Of a DNA stretch of 64,000 nucleotides, positions 1 to 8,720 are shown in pieces. The translations under genes and the position numbers were made by a program. The DNA comes from Ensifer sp. USDA 6670 (lineage in GTDB: Bacteria; Pseudomonadota; Alphaproteobacteria; Rhizobiales; Rhizobiaceae). The notes beneath the pieces were generated by a model, which was given only the letters and a program-made list of their open reading frames with translations, was not told the DNA's origin and made no database searches. Position 1 is the first letter of the stretch. Every line of letters starts with the position of its first letter. Location of the stretch: positions 744,001 through 808,000 of the forward strand of contig ATWE01000001.1 in NCBI GenBank assembly GCA_000421085.1, in the 5' to 3' direction.

Positions 1-1650
1 AAGGCGGAGCCGCTACGCCGGATCGCGACGGATCGTCTGGTCGACCCTGTCGTCACCGGCTCGGTGCTGAACGGAGCCCTGCCGCCGATGCTGCGCTCGC
101 CGCTTGCCGATGCGCGCCAGTTTCTTCCGGAAGTCGATGTGCGCGCGCCCGGCGAGGTGGCAAAAGCGGTCGAGAGCTTCTACGGCACGCGGACGGATTT
201 CCTGTGGATCGAGGGGACGGGCGTCAACGGCCGTGCCAAGGCGGCGCTTGGCGTCCTGTCAGACGCTGCCAAGGTCGGTCTCGACCCGCTCGACTACGCC
301 GTCGTCATTCCTCCGGAAGATTTCGACCACGGCGACATGATCGCCCGCGAAAAGAAGCTGGTGCGCTTCGAAATCGCGATGTCCGCGGCCGTGCTCACCT
401 ATGTCCAGGACACCGTGCGCGGCCGTATCGATCCGAACAGGATATCCGGCTATCACGACTTCAAGAGGAAAAACGTCGATCTTCTTGGCTTTCTGGAGAA
501 GATCGAGACAAGCAGTGATGTCGCGGCGCTTGTCGAAGGTCAGACTCCGAAAAGCGCACAGTTTGCGGCATTGAGGCAGGAACTCGAGCGGCTTCGGACG
601 CAGGTGGAAGCCACGCCCCGGGTGGAGATCGCACCGGGGACGCTGTTGAAGCCCGGCGAAAGCAATCCGGAGCTCGCGAATGTTATTGCCGGTATCAAGT
701 TGAAAGCCTCGGAAGCGTTGAAGACGGAGCATGCGGTCGTGCTCGCGGCCTATGAAGGGACGCCGGACTACACGCCCGAGCTGGTGCCGGTCGTCGAGGC
801 CTTCCAGAAGGAACATGGCCTGAAGGCGGATGGCATTGTCGGGCAGGCGTCGATACGCGTGCTCACCGGCGGCGATACGACCGAAGGGAAGATAGACAAG
901 GTCGAAATCGCGATGGAGCAGGCGCGCTGGTTGCCGGATGGGCTTGGCGACCGCTATGTCTTCATCAATCAGCCGGCCTTCACCGCCTCCTATACGGAAC
1001 AGGGCGCCGAGCAGTTCTCCATGCGCGTGGTCGTCGGTTCCAAGGCCAACCAGACATATTTCTTCCAGGACGAAATCCAGACGGTAGAAGTAAATCCCTA
1101 TTGGGGCGTGCCGCAGTCGATCATCGTCAACGAGATGCTGCCGAAGCTTAGAAACGACCCGGGTTACTTGGACCGCATGGGTTACCAGGTGGAAGTCGGC
1201 GGCCGCGTTGTTCCTTCCACCGCGGTGAACTGGTACGGATCGACGAACTCGATCGCCGTGCGCCAGCCGCCGAGCAGCGACAATGCGCTCGGCGAACTCA
1301 AGATCCTCTTCCCCAACGCGCACGCGATCTACATGCACGACACGCCGTCGAAGAGCTTCTTCAAGCGCGACCAGCGGGCGCTCAGCCATGGCTGCGTGCG
1401 TCTTGCGGATCCCCGGCGCATGGCGGCGGCGGTTCTGGGCGTAAGTGTCGACGAGGTCGGCATGGAAATATCAGGCGGCCGCAACAAGGCCCTGCCGGTA
1501 TCCGCCAAAGTCCCGGTCTATGTTTCCTACTTTACCGCCTGGCCGAACAAGGATGGAACCGTCGAGTATTTCGACGACGTCTACGAGCGCGACATGTATA
1601 TGAATCGCGCATTCGAGGCGACGCGCAAGGCGCGGAGTTTGGAAGGATGA
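1..1650 (+). CDS. L,D-transpeptidase (YcbB-like), 5' end outside window
   Basis: The reading frame is open from base 1, so the gene begins upstream and only its C-terminal ~549 residues are seen. Order of parts: an N-terminal helical scaffold region, a peptidoglycan-binding repeat (FQKEHGLKADGIVGQAS, typical PG_binding_1), then a YkuD catalytic domain with the HDTPSKSFF...SHGCVR signature; the Cys of SHGCVR is the expected acylated nucleophile. Such enzymes form 3-3 cross-links in periplasmic peptidoglycan, which rhizobia use heavily in polar growth. The substrate is inferred from the family. It converges on gph, with a shared terminator hairpin between the stops. Confidence 0.9.
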   Translation, partial: KAEPLRRIATDRLVDPVVTGSVLNGALPPMLRSPLADARQFLPEVDVRAPGEVAKAVESFYGTRTDFLWIEGTGVNGRAKAALGVLSDAAKVGLDPLDYAVVIPPEDFDHGDMIAREKKLVRFEIAMSAAVLTYVQDTVRGRIDPNRISGYHDFKRKNVDLLGFLEKIETSSDVAALVEGQTPKSAQFAALRQELERLRTQVEATPRVEIAPGTLLKPGESNPELANVIAGIKLKASEALKTEHAVVLAAYEGTPDYTPELVPVVEAFQKEHGLKADGIVGQASIRVLTGGDTTEGKIDKVEIAMEQARWLPDGLGDRYVFINQPAFTASYTEQGAEQFSMRVVVGSKANQTYFFQDEIQTVEVNPYWGVPQSIIVNEMLPKLRNDPGYLDRMGYQVEVGGRVVPSTAVNWYGSTNSIAVRQPPSSDNALGELKILFPNAHAIYMHDTPSKSFFKRDQRALSHGCVRLADPRRMAAAVLGVSVDEVGMEISGGRNKALPVSAKVPVYVSYFTAWPNKDGTVEYFDDVYERDMYMNRAFEATRKARSLEG

Positions 1651-1657
1651 GGAGGGT

Positions 1658-1684
1658 GGGCCGCGTTATACCAGCGGCCCCTTT
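1658..1684. terminator. Hairpin terminator between convergent genes
   Basis: GGGCCGC and GCGGCCC arms (1658-1664 and 1674-1680) enclose a 9-nt loop and are followed by CTTT. It lies between the L,D-transpeptidase stop and the gph stop and ends the plus-strand transcript. Confidence 0.55.
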
Positions 1685-2367
1685 CACTTCGGCTTGCGGG
1701 AGAGCACGGTCTCGACCAGATCCGGCGTCAATTCGTCGAAGTGCCCGATGATACGATCGGGCAGCAGGCTTTCGATCGGCACGTCAGAATAGCCGAAGGG
1801 CACGACGATCGACGGAACGGAGGCATTTCGGGCGACGAGAACGTCGTTGAGACTGTCGCCGACCATGACCGCCCGTTCGGCCATTCCCCCGGCATTCGAC
1901 ACCGTCGACAGCAGGTGGTCCGCATGCGGTTTGCGGACGGTGAAAGTATCGCCGCCGGATATCGCCGCAAAGCGGCCAAGTAGTCCCAACCCTTCCAAAA
2001 GACGCTTTGCCAGCATTTCCGGCTTGTTGGTGCAGACGGCGAGCTTCAGCCCCGCATCCTGCAGGCGGTCGAGCGCTTCGATCAGCCCCGGGTAGGGAAG
2101 GGAATCACCCGGCATCGATCCGTGATAAAAATCGACGAACTCTTTCATCTGCCAAGTCAGTTCTTCTTCGGCGATCGTTCTGCCGCGAAGCGCGAAAGTC
2201 CTCTCGATCATGGCCCGTGCGCCGTGACCGACCAGATGCGTGAGGTCCGCGTAGGTCACCGGCTCGATACCGGCTTGCGTCACCGCATGGTTCAAGCTGG
2301 CGACGAGATCGGGCGCTGTGTCGACGAGCGTACCGTCGAGATCGAAAACGACTAGGGGCAGGGACAC
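1684..2367 (-). CDS. gph: Phosphoglycolate phosphatase (HAD family)
   Basis: A 227-residue HAD-superfamily hydrolase of normal Gph length. It has the DLDGTLVDT nucleophile motif near the N terminus, a helical cap, CTNKP (motif II Thr), a conserved Lys in VRKPHADH and the GDSLND metal-binding motif. Gph dephosphorylates 2-phosphoglycolate to glycolate in the cytosol; other small phosphosugars cannot be excluded. A GTG at 2367 has GAGG at the right distance. An in-frame TTG six bases upstream (2373) directly abuts that GAGG and is less likely. The gene stands alone and is divergent from rpiA. Confidence 0.88.
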   Translation of the reverse strand: MSLPLVVFDLDGTLVDTAPDLVASLNHAVTQAGIEPVTYADLTHLVGHGARAMIERTFALRGRTIAEEELTWQMKEFVDFYHGSMPGDSLPYPGLIEALDRLQDAGLKLAVCTNKPEMLAKRLLEGLGLLGRFAAISGGDTFTVRKPHADHLLSTVSNAGGMAERAVMVGDSLNDVLVARNASVPSIVVPFGYSDVPIESLLPDRIIGHFDELTPDLVETVLSRKPK

Positions 2368-2585
2368 CGACAACCTCGTTCTGCAAAACCTTGTCAGTCC
2401 GGGTAGGCGAAGTCGACGCGGAATGCAATGGCGACCTAGGTCGTAGCGCTGCCGGAATCCGGTTCAGGCCGTGCATTTTGACTTTTGTTTGCCGCGGCGG
2501 GCGTGTAAGTGTCTCAGCGGAATTGGAGGGTGTGGCCGAGGGCAACGCCCTGGCCTGACGCGGATCGAGAGGGAGCGAGTGGCGC

Positions 2586-3281
2586 ATGGACGCCCGCCAA
2601 ATGAAGATCAAGGCCGCCGAAGCGGCGCTTGAACATGTCGAAAGCGGCATGCGGCTTGGAATAGGCACAGGCTCGACGGCTGAAGAATTCGTCCGATTGC
2701 TGGCCGAGAAAGCAGCATCCGGCTTTCAGATCTCCGGCGTTCCGACGTCCGAGCGGACTGCGCGCCTCTGCCTCGAGCTCGGTGTGCCTCTAAAGTCGCT
2801 CGACGAACTGCCGGAACTGGACCTGACGATCGACGGGGCCGACGAGGTCGACGGAAAGCTGCGTCTGATCAAGGGCGGCGGTGGCGCGTTGCTGCGCGAG
2901 AAGATCGTCGCGAGCGCCTCGGCGCGGATGATCGTCATCGCCGACGAATCGAAGGTCGTGGACGTGCTCGGCGCTTTCAAGCTGCCAATCGAGATCAATC
3001 CTTTCGGCCAGGTCGCCACGAGGCTCGCGATCGAGAAGACCGCTTCCCGTCTGGGTCTGGCAGGAGATATCGTCGTGCGATCCTCCGGCGACGGAGCCTT
3101 CATGACCGATGGCGGACACCTCATTCTCGATGCATCTTTTGGCCGTATTCCTGATGCAGATGCGCTCGCGGTGGAGCTGAACGCCATTCCGGGGGTCGTT
3201 GAGCACGGGCTTTTCATAGAAATGGCGTCGATGGCGATCATTGCCGGTCCTGAGGGAGCGCGCACGCTTACGACGTCTTGA
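2586..3281 (+). CDS. rpiA: Ribose-5-phosphate isomerase A
   Basis: A 231-residue cytosolic enzyme that interconverts ribose-5-phosphate and ribulose-5-phosphate in the pentose phosphate pathway. The family signatures are all present: [11 protein letters not shown] (phosphate loop), [11 protein letters not shown] (catalytic Asp region) and [11 protein letters not shown] (catalytic Glu/Lys). The length matches RpiA. The ATG is preceded by a GAGGGAGCGAG Shine-Dalgarno. It is followed 107 bp later by the DUF2059 gene on the same strand, and the two may be co-transcribed. Confidence 0.95.
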   Translation: MDARQMKIKAAEAALEHVESGMRLGIGTGSTAEEFVRLLAEKAASGFQISGVPTSERTARLCLELGVPLKSLDELPELDLTIDGADEVDGKLRLIKGGGGALLREKIVASASARMIVIADESKVVDVLGAFKLPIEINPFGQVATRLAIEKTASRLGLAGDIVVRSSGDGAFMTDGGHLILDASFGRIPDADALAVELNAIPGVVEHGLFIEMASMAIIAGPEGARTLTTS

Positions 3282-3388
3282 GCCGCTTCGGCTGAGCGGC
3301 GCGTATCGAAAGACAGACTTTTGCACAGGTCAGCCCGGCGGCGGCTATCGGCCGGGCGGCACGTGCCAACACAGGAGCATGGATAAAT

Positions 3389-3931
3389 ATGAACAAATTC
3401 GCAGGTCTTGCCCGCACTTTCGCTACTGCTGCGATCCTCGTTTCGGTTTCAGTTCCGGCGGTACGGGCACAGGACGTGACGGAAGATCAGATCAAGGCTG
3501 CGCGTGCGACGATCGCGGCGCTCGGCGTGACCAACAGCTTCGACAACATTCTGCCGAACCTCGCCGAACGCCTGAAGAACACGCTCATTCAGGCGTCGCC
3601 GAACCATCAGGAACTGATCACCGCGACCGTGGACGAGAAGGCACTCAGCCTCGCCGGGCGGCGCTCGGATCTGGAGCGCGAAGCCGCGACCATCTACGCG
3701 AAGACCTTTACGGTCGAAGAGCTGAACGCCATCGCCGAATTCTACAACTCGACAGCCGGCAAAAAGCTTCTGAACGACGGCCCAATCGCCTCGCGCGAGA
3801 TGCTGAAGGCTGCCGACATCTGGGCGGCCGGCGTTTCCCGCGACCTGACCACCGAAGCGACGAAGTCGCTCGATGAGAAGATCGGCAGTGCGCCGGCGGC
3901 AAATGCCGGCGCCGCGGCGCCGGCGCAATAA
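3389..3931 (+). CDS. DUF2059 family exported protein
   Basis: A 180-residue protein with a Sec-type signal peptide (MNKFAGLARTFATAAILVSVSVPAVRAQ, cleavage probably after AQ at about residue 28). The mature part is a helical DUF2059 domain; the hallmark is the segment FTVEELNAIAEFYNSTAGKKLL near residues 110-132. The Ala-rich tail is low complexity. The function of DUF2059 is not known; location is inferred to be periplasmic. AGGAG at 3372-3376 supports the ATG. A strong intrinsic terminator follows. Confidence 0.88.
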   Translation: MNKFAGLARTFATAAILVSVSVPAVRAQDVTEDQIKAARATIAALGVTNSFDNILPNLAERLKNTLIQASPNHQELITATVDEKALSLAGRRSDLEREAATIYAKTFTVEELNAIAEFYNSTAGKKLLNDGPIASREMLKAADIWAAGVSRDLTTEATKSLDEKIGSAPAANAGAAAPAQ

Positions 3932-3983
3932 CGATGGGCTGAATGGGTGGTCTGGCCACCCGTCCTGACGCACGACCGCAAGA

Positions 3984-4013
3984 GCCCGGAGCGATCCGGG
4001 CTTTTCTTTTTTT
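3984..4013 (+). terminator. Intrinsic terminator after the DUF2059 gene
   Basis: A 7-bp stem, GCCCGGA / TCCGGGC with a GCGA loop, is followed by TTTTCTTTTTTT. This is a classical Rho-independent terminator, placed between the DUF2059 stop and the gor leader. Confidence 0.9.
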
Positions 4014-4120
4014 GCGTCGCAATACTATATCAGGGACGAAAGGCGACTCCGCTCGCGCTTTCCAGCCGGCGTCTCCCGGCCGACGGCCTATTCGACATTT
4101 CATATCCTGCAGGAGTTCCC

Positions 4121-5512
4121 ATGAGCGCTTTCGACTATGACCTCTTCGTGATCGGCGGCGGTTCGGGCGGTGTGAGAAGCGGGCGGCTGGCTGCGGCGCT
4201 CGGCAAGAAGGTGGCGATCGCCGAGGAGTTCCGGTACGGCGGGACGTGCGTCATCCGCGGCTGTGTACCGAAGAAGCTCTATGTCTATGCCTCGCAGTTT
4301 GCGGAACATTTCGAAGATGCGGCGGGCTTCGGCTGGACCGTCGGGGAGAGCCGTTTCGATTGGGCCAAGCTCGTTGCCGCGAAGGAACAGGAAATCGCCC
4401 GGCTGGAGGGTCTGTACCGCAAAGGCCTTGCGAATGCCGGCGCCGAGATACTGGATACGCGCGCAGAGCTCGCCGGTCCGAATACGGTGAAGCTGCTTGC
4501 TAACGGCAAGACCGTCACGGCGGAGCGCATCGTTATCGCGGTGGGGGGGCATCCGAGCCCGCATGACGCGCTACCGGGCCATGAACTGTGCATCACCTCC
4601 AACGAAGCCTTCGATCTTCCGGCGCTGCCGGAATCGATCCTCATTGCCGGCGGCGGTTACATCGCCGTGGAATTTGCGAATATCTTCCACGGGCTGGGCG
4701 TGAAGACGACGCTGATCTATCGCGGAAAGGAAATTCTGTCCCGCTTCGATCAGGATATGCGGCGTGGTCTGCACGCAGCCATGGAGGAAAAGGGGATCCG
4801 CATCCTCTGCGAGGATATCATCCAGTCGGTGTCGGCGGATGCGGACGGACGGCGTGTGGCGACGACGATGAAACATGGTGAGATCGTCGTCGATCAGGTG
4901 ATGCTGGCGCTCGGTCGCGTGCCGAACACGAATGGTCTCGGGCTGGAGGCCGCCGGCGTCAGGACCAATGAGCTTGGCGCAATCATCGTCGATGCCTTTT
5001 CACGCACGAGCACGCCGGGGATCTATGCGCTCGGCGATGTGACCGATCGCGTGCAGCTGACCCCCGTGGCGATCCACGAGGCCATGTGCTTCATCGAGAC
5101 GGAATACAAGAACAATCCGACCTCGCCGGACCACGACCTGATTGCGACCGCCGTCTTCTCGCAGCCCGAGATCGGCACGGTCGGCATCACGGAAGAGGAA
5201 GCGGCTCGGAAATTCCAGGAGATCGACGTCTATCGCGCCGAGTTCCGGCCGATGAAAGCGACGCTCTCCGGCCGTAAGGAAAAGACGATCATGAAGCTCC
5301 TCGTCAATGCCGCTGACCGCAAGGTCGTCGGGGCGCATATTCTCGGTCATGATGCCGGCGAGATGGCGCAGCTGTTGGGGATTTCGCTGAAGGCCGGCTG
5401 CACGAAGGACGATTTCGACCGGACGATGGCGGTCCACCCGACGGCGGCGGAGGAGCTCGTCACGATGTATCAGCCGAGCTACCGCGTGAGGAACGGAGAG
5501 AGGGTCGGCTGA
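4121..5512 (+). CDS. gor: Glutathione-disulfide reductase
   Basis: A 463-residue class I pyridine nucleotide-disulfide oxidoreductase. It has an N-terminal FAD-binding GGGSGGVRSGR motif, the redox-active pair in GGTCVIRGCVPKK, the NAD(P)H-binding GGGYIAVEFANIF region, the second FAD motif GIYALGDV, and the C-terminal dimer-domain HPTAAEE catalytic His/Glu. GTCVIRGCVPKK is characteristic of glutathione reductase. It reduces GSSG in the cytosol with NADPH. The reading frame is open 174 bp upstream, but that extension is non-conserved, runs over the terminator region and lacks an SD; AGGAG at 4111-4115 fixes the ATG at 4121. Confidence 0.95.
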   Translation: MSAFDYDLFVIGGGSGGVRSGRLAAALGKKVAIAEEFRYGGTCVIRGCVPKKLYVYASQFAEHFEDAAGFGWTVGESRFDWAKLVAAKEQEIARLEGLYRKGLANAGAEILDTRAELAGPNTVKLLANGKTVTAERIVIAVGGHPSPHDALPGHELCITSNEAFDLPALPESILIAGGGYIAVEFANIFHGLGVKTTLIYRGKEILSRFDQDMRRGLHAAMEEKGIRILCEDIIQSVSADADGRRVATTMKHGEIVVDQVMLALGRVPNTNGLGLEAAGVRTNELGAIIVDAFSRTSTPGIYALGDVTDRVQLTPVAIHEAMCFIETEYKNNPTSPDHDLIATAVFSQPEIGTVGITEEEAARKFQEIDVYRAEFRPMKATLSGRKEKTIMKLLVNAADRKVVGAHILGHDAGEMAQLLGISLKAGCTKDDFDRTMAVHPTAAEELVTMYQPSYRVRNGERVG

Positions 5513-5742
5513 GCCTCTCCCGTCGGCGTCGTGGCGGTCCACGTTTTCTGGTAGGATGGCTTTCCAAGCCCCCTGTTAACGTTTATAAGCCCGCATCCGC
5601 GAAAGTAGTCCGCCCCGGGCGTTGTGGCAGATCGCAGATATAGGCGGGGCTGCCGACGCGGACGCATGCAAATCCGGATGCCGGGCGTAACAGTCGCAGG
5701 GCGAGACGCGGGCCGATCCGCGTCAGACAACAGGTGATGGAA

Positions 5743-7116
5743 ATGGCACAGACTTGGACTCCGAACAGCTGGCGGCAAAAACCAATTCAGCAGGTCCCGG
5801 ACTATCCGGATCTCGCAGTGCTCGATAGCGTGGAAGCGCGTCTTGCCAAGTATCCGCCGCTTGTCTTCGCCGGAGAGGCGCGCCGTCTCAAAAGCGCGCT
5901 TGCCAATGTTGCCGAGGGCCGCGGCTTCCTGTTGCAAGGGGGCGACTGCGCCGAGAGCTTCGCCGAGCATGGCGCCGATACGATCCGCGACTTCTTCCGT
6001 GCCTTCCTGCAGATGGCCGTCGTCCTGACCTTCGGTGCGCAGCAGCCGGTCGTCAAGGTGGGCCGCATTGCCGGCCAGTTCGCAAAGCCGCGCTCGTCGG
6101 GTGTCGAGAAGCAGGGCGATTTGACGCTGCCGAGCTACCGCGGCGACATCATCAACGGAATCGAGTTCACGGAGGAGGCACGCGTGCCCAATCCGGAACG
6201 GCAGGTCATGGCCTATCGCCAGTCCGCGGCCACGCTCAATCTGCTGCGCGCCTTCGCCATGGGCGGTTACGCCAATCTCGAGAACGTCCATCAGTGGATG
6301 CTTGGTTTCGTCAAGGACAGCCCTCAGGCAGAGCGTTACCGCAAGCTCGCCGACCGGATCTCCGAGACGATGGATTTCATGAAGGCGATCGGCATCACCG
6401 CCGAAAACCATCCAAGCCTGCGTGAGACGGATTTCTTCACCAGCCACGAAGCTCTGCTGCTCGGTTACGAGCAGGCGCTCACGCGCGTCGATTCCACCTC
6501 GGGCGACTGGTACGCGACGTCCGGCCACATGATCTGGATCGGCGATCGTACCCGCCAGCCCGATCATGCGCATATCGAATATTGCCGCGGCATCAAGAAT
6601 CCGCTTGGCCTGAAGTGCGGCCCGTCGCTGACGGCGGACGGCCTTCTCGAATTGATCGACATCCTGAATCCCGCCAACGAGGCGGGACGTCTCACGCTGA
6701 TCTGCCGCTTCGGCCACGACAAGGTCGCCGAGCATCTGCCGCGCCTCATCCGCGCCGTCGAACGGGAGGGCAAGAAGGTGGTGTGGTCCTGCGATCCGAT
6801 GCATGGCAACACGATCACGCTCAACAATTACAAGACCCGGCCGTTCGAGCGGATTCTGTCCGAAGTCGAAAGCTTCTTCCAGATTCATCGCGCCGAGGGC
6901 TCGCATCCGGGCGGCATCCATATCGAGATGACCGGCAACGACGTCACGGAATGCACCGGCGGCGCGCGGGCGCTTTCGGGCGACGACCTTGCCGACCGCT
7001 ACCACACCCATTGCGATCCGCGCCTCAATGCCGACCAGGCACTTGAGCTGGCCTTCCTGCTCGCCGAGCGGATGAAGGGCGGCCGCGACGAGAAGAAGAT
7101 GGTCGTCAACGGCTGA
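5743..7116 (+). CDS. aroG: Class II 3-deoxy-7-phosphoheptulonate (DAHP) synthase
   Basis: A 457-residue plant/AroA-II type DAHP synthase. It condenses phosphoenolpyruvate with erythrose-4-phosphate, the first committed step of the shikimate pathway. Visible signatures include [35 protein letters not shown] and CDPMHGNT, all typical of the class II enzyme. The protein most likely begins [13 protein letters not shown] 5734 and ATG 5737 are in-frame alternatives. A hairpin terminator follows. The symbol varies (aroF/aroG) among rhizobial annotations. Confidence 0.93.
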   Translation: MAQTWTPNSWRQKPIQQVPDYPDLAVLDSVEARLAKYPPLVFAGEARRLKSALANVAEGRGFLLQGGDCAESFAEHGADTIRDFFRAFLQMAVVLTFGAQQPVVKVGRIAGQFAKPRSSGVEKQGDLTLPSYRGDIINGIEFTEEARVPNPERQVMAYRQSAATLNLLRAFAMGGYANLENVHQWMLGFVKDSPQAERYRKLADRISETMDFMKAIGITAENHPSLRETDFFTSHEALLLGYEQALTRVDSTSGDWYATSGHMIWIGDRTRQPDHAHIEYCRGIKNPLGLKCGPSLTADGLLELIDILNPANEAGRLTLICRFGHDKVAEHLPRLIRAVEREGKKVVWSCDPMHGNTITLNNYKTRPFERILSEVESFFQIHRAEGSHPGGIHIEMTGNDVTECTGGARALSGDDLADRYHTHCDPRLNADQALELAFLLAERMKGGRDEKKMVVNG

Positions 7117-7181
7117 TCGGTTCGATGAAGCCATCAGTTCAATATTTCTGAACCTGCGGCGCATTCTCTGAATTTGACTTT

Positions 7182-7215
7182 GGCCGGGCCAGCTTGAAAG
7201 CTTGCCCGGCCTTTA
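7182..7215 (+). terminator. Hairpin terminator after DAHP synthase gene
   Basis: GGCCGGGC (7182-7189) pairs perfectly with GCCCGGCC (7204-7211) and is followed by TTTA. It also argues against a start at 7202 for the next gene, because that would put the start codon inside the stem. Confidence 0.65.
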
Positions 7216-7249
7216 TGTGTTGAAGTGCATAGGTTCGAAGGGGCAGACG

Positions 7250-7645
7250 ATGGAAATAAACGAGGGCGGTTGCCTTTGCGGCGCTGTGCGTTTCAAGACG
7301 CGCGGAAATCTTCGCGAACTGATCTTCTGCCATTGCTCTCAATGCCGAAAGCAAACCGGACTCTATTACGCAGCCACCAATGTGCTCGACAGTGAAATGG
7401 AAGTGGAAGGCGTCGAGAACGTGACCTGGTACCGCTCCAGCGATGAGGCACAGCGCGGTTTCTGCCGGCATTGCGGATCGGCCCTGTTCTGGAAGGCGGA
7501 TGGACTGGACTACACGTCCATTCTCGCCGGCACGTTCGACGGGTCGGTGGCGCTCGAGCCCGGCTATCACATCTTTTGCGCTGACAAAGGGGACTATTAC
7601 GATATCGGGGACGACCTGCCGCGCTTTCCAGGATCGCGGCCGTAG
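7250..7645 (+). CDS. GFA-family zinc protein (Gfa/CENP-V fold)
   Basis: A 131-residue protein of the glutathione-dependent formaldehyde-activating (GFA) fold. The zinc ligands are all present: GGCLCGAVRF, FCHCSQCRK and FCRHCGSALFW. Members bind zinc and some bind glutathione, but most have no proven enzymatic role, so formaldehyde chemistry should not be assumed. AAGGGG at 7238-7243 supports the ATG at 7250. The gene is convergent with the next gene, with 31 bp between stops. Confidence 0.85.
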   Translation: MEINEGGCLCGAVRFKTRGNLRELIFCHCSQCRKQTGLYYAATNVLDSEMEVEGVENVTWYRSSDEAQRGFCRHCGSALFWKADGLDYTSILAGTFDGSVALEPGYHIFCADKGDYYDIGDDLPRFPGSRP

Positions 7646-7676
7646 CGGCAGAAGGCGGCCCGAGAATGCTCGGCAG

Positions 7677-8645
7677 TCAAGCAGCCCATCCCGAGGCTTG
7701 ATCGTAGGCGCTGGCCAACGCCTCGATCTTGACCGCCTGCCAGGAAACATATTCCTCGATCAGCCGTGCGCTCAGCCAGAACCGTCCGCGTCGTCCATCA
7801 GCGGATTTTCCAAGGAACCCGGCTGCCTCGGCACCGGCGAATATCCGGCGGACATGGGTATTCGATATCAGGTAGTGCTCGGCTAGTTTCGCCAGGCTGA
7901 CATCGACCCATACCTTGCCGTCCATTGGCGCGAATTCAGAGACGCGGGTCATGAGATCGTCGAGGATCACACCGCCCGATTCGGACCAGACAAAGATGGC
8001 GACACCCTTTGGCGGCGTCGTCCATCTGCTGTCGGCGAGGAGGCGCCGTGCCGCGAGCGGCTGGGCGCGCTCGAAAATCGATTTGTCCGCTTCGACGCGT
8101 TCGACCCTGGTGCCGCCGTCAAGGAGATCGATCGTGCTCATCTGACTCTTGAACCAGAGTCGCATCGCGGTTTCGCTGACCTCGGTCGGCTCGAGGGGAC
8201 GGGCTCTCTTGGTACGTCCGCCGGATACCGGCTGAAGCAGCTTGTAAGCGACCAGTTCGGCAAGGAAAGCGGCGGCCGTGTTGCGGCTGGCACCCCCGGT
8301 ATCGCGCATGAATTTAAGCAACCGCGCTGCAGTGATGCCTGATTCCGGGTTATTGACGTCGCGCTCGAGATGGAGCGAATAGGCCGCTTGCGTCAGCATC
8401 CACTTCTGGTGTGACGCCACCAGACGCGCAACGCGCGGGAAGAGGTCATTGACGGCGATCAGCGTTCGCGCGCCTGCCTGCAATATTTGCGGGAAATTTG
8501 AATTTTGCACCAAGTCGCTAACCGTCAATCCGGCTGGTGCCTGCTGCTCAGAGCTGTCCTTCTCCGCGACCCGCTGCATCTGCTGCGCGCGCCCCCACTC
8601 CTGCGCTGGGGGCACTGCAATGGTCCCTTCGCCCCACATTACCAT
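7677..8645 (-). CDS. Unrecognised protein with two possible winged-helix segments
   Basis: A 322-residue protein without a family I can name. Two parts look like helix-turn-helix or winged-helix DNA-binding units: about residues 95-150 (GITAARLLKFMRDTGG...AAAFLAELVAYKLLQPV, MarR-like spacing) and about residues 245-285 (VSLAKLAEHYLISNTHVRRIFAGAEAAGFL). There is no signal peptide or membrane segment. The ATG at 8645 lacks a good SD; an in-frame ATG at 8579 follows GGAGTGGGGGC and could be the real start. It lies between convergent GFA and the tadG-like gene, with no operon partner. A regulatory role is only inferred. Confidence 0.7.
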   Translation of the reverse strand: MVMWGEGTIAVPPAQEWGRAQQMQRVAEKDSSEQQAPAGLTVSDLVQNSNFPQILQAGARTLIAVNDLFPRVARLVASHQKWMLTQAAYSLHLERDVNNPESGITAARLLKFMRDTGGASRNTAAAFLAELVAYKLLQPVSGGRTKRARPLEPTEVSETAMRLWFKSQMSTIDLLDGGTRVERVEADKSIFERAQPLAARRLLADSRWTTPPKGVAIFVWSESGGVILDDLMTRVSEFAPMDGKVWVDVSLAKLAEHYLISNTHVRRIFAGAEAAGFLGKSADGRRGRFWLSARLIEEYVSWQAVKIEALASAYDQASGWAA

Positions 8646-8720
8646 TCACGCGTTATGATCAATGCGCAAGGCCTGCGGTTTGTTTCACACGAAATTGAAA
8701 TCTGCAGGTGTACGAGCGCT

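Noticed and set aside
5479-7164. 561-codon minus-strand frame across DAHP synthase
   Set aside because: It is a high-GC antisense shadow of a well-conserved gene, with no recognisable domain.
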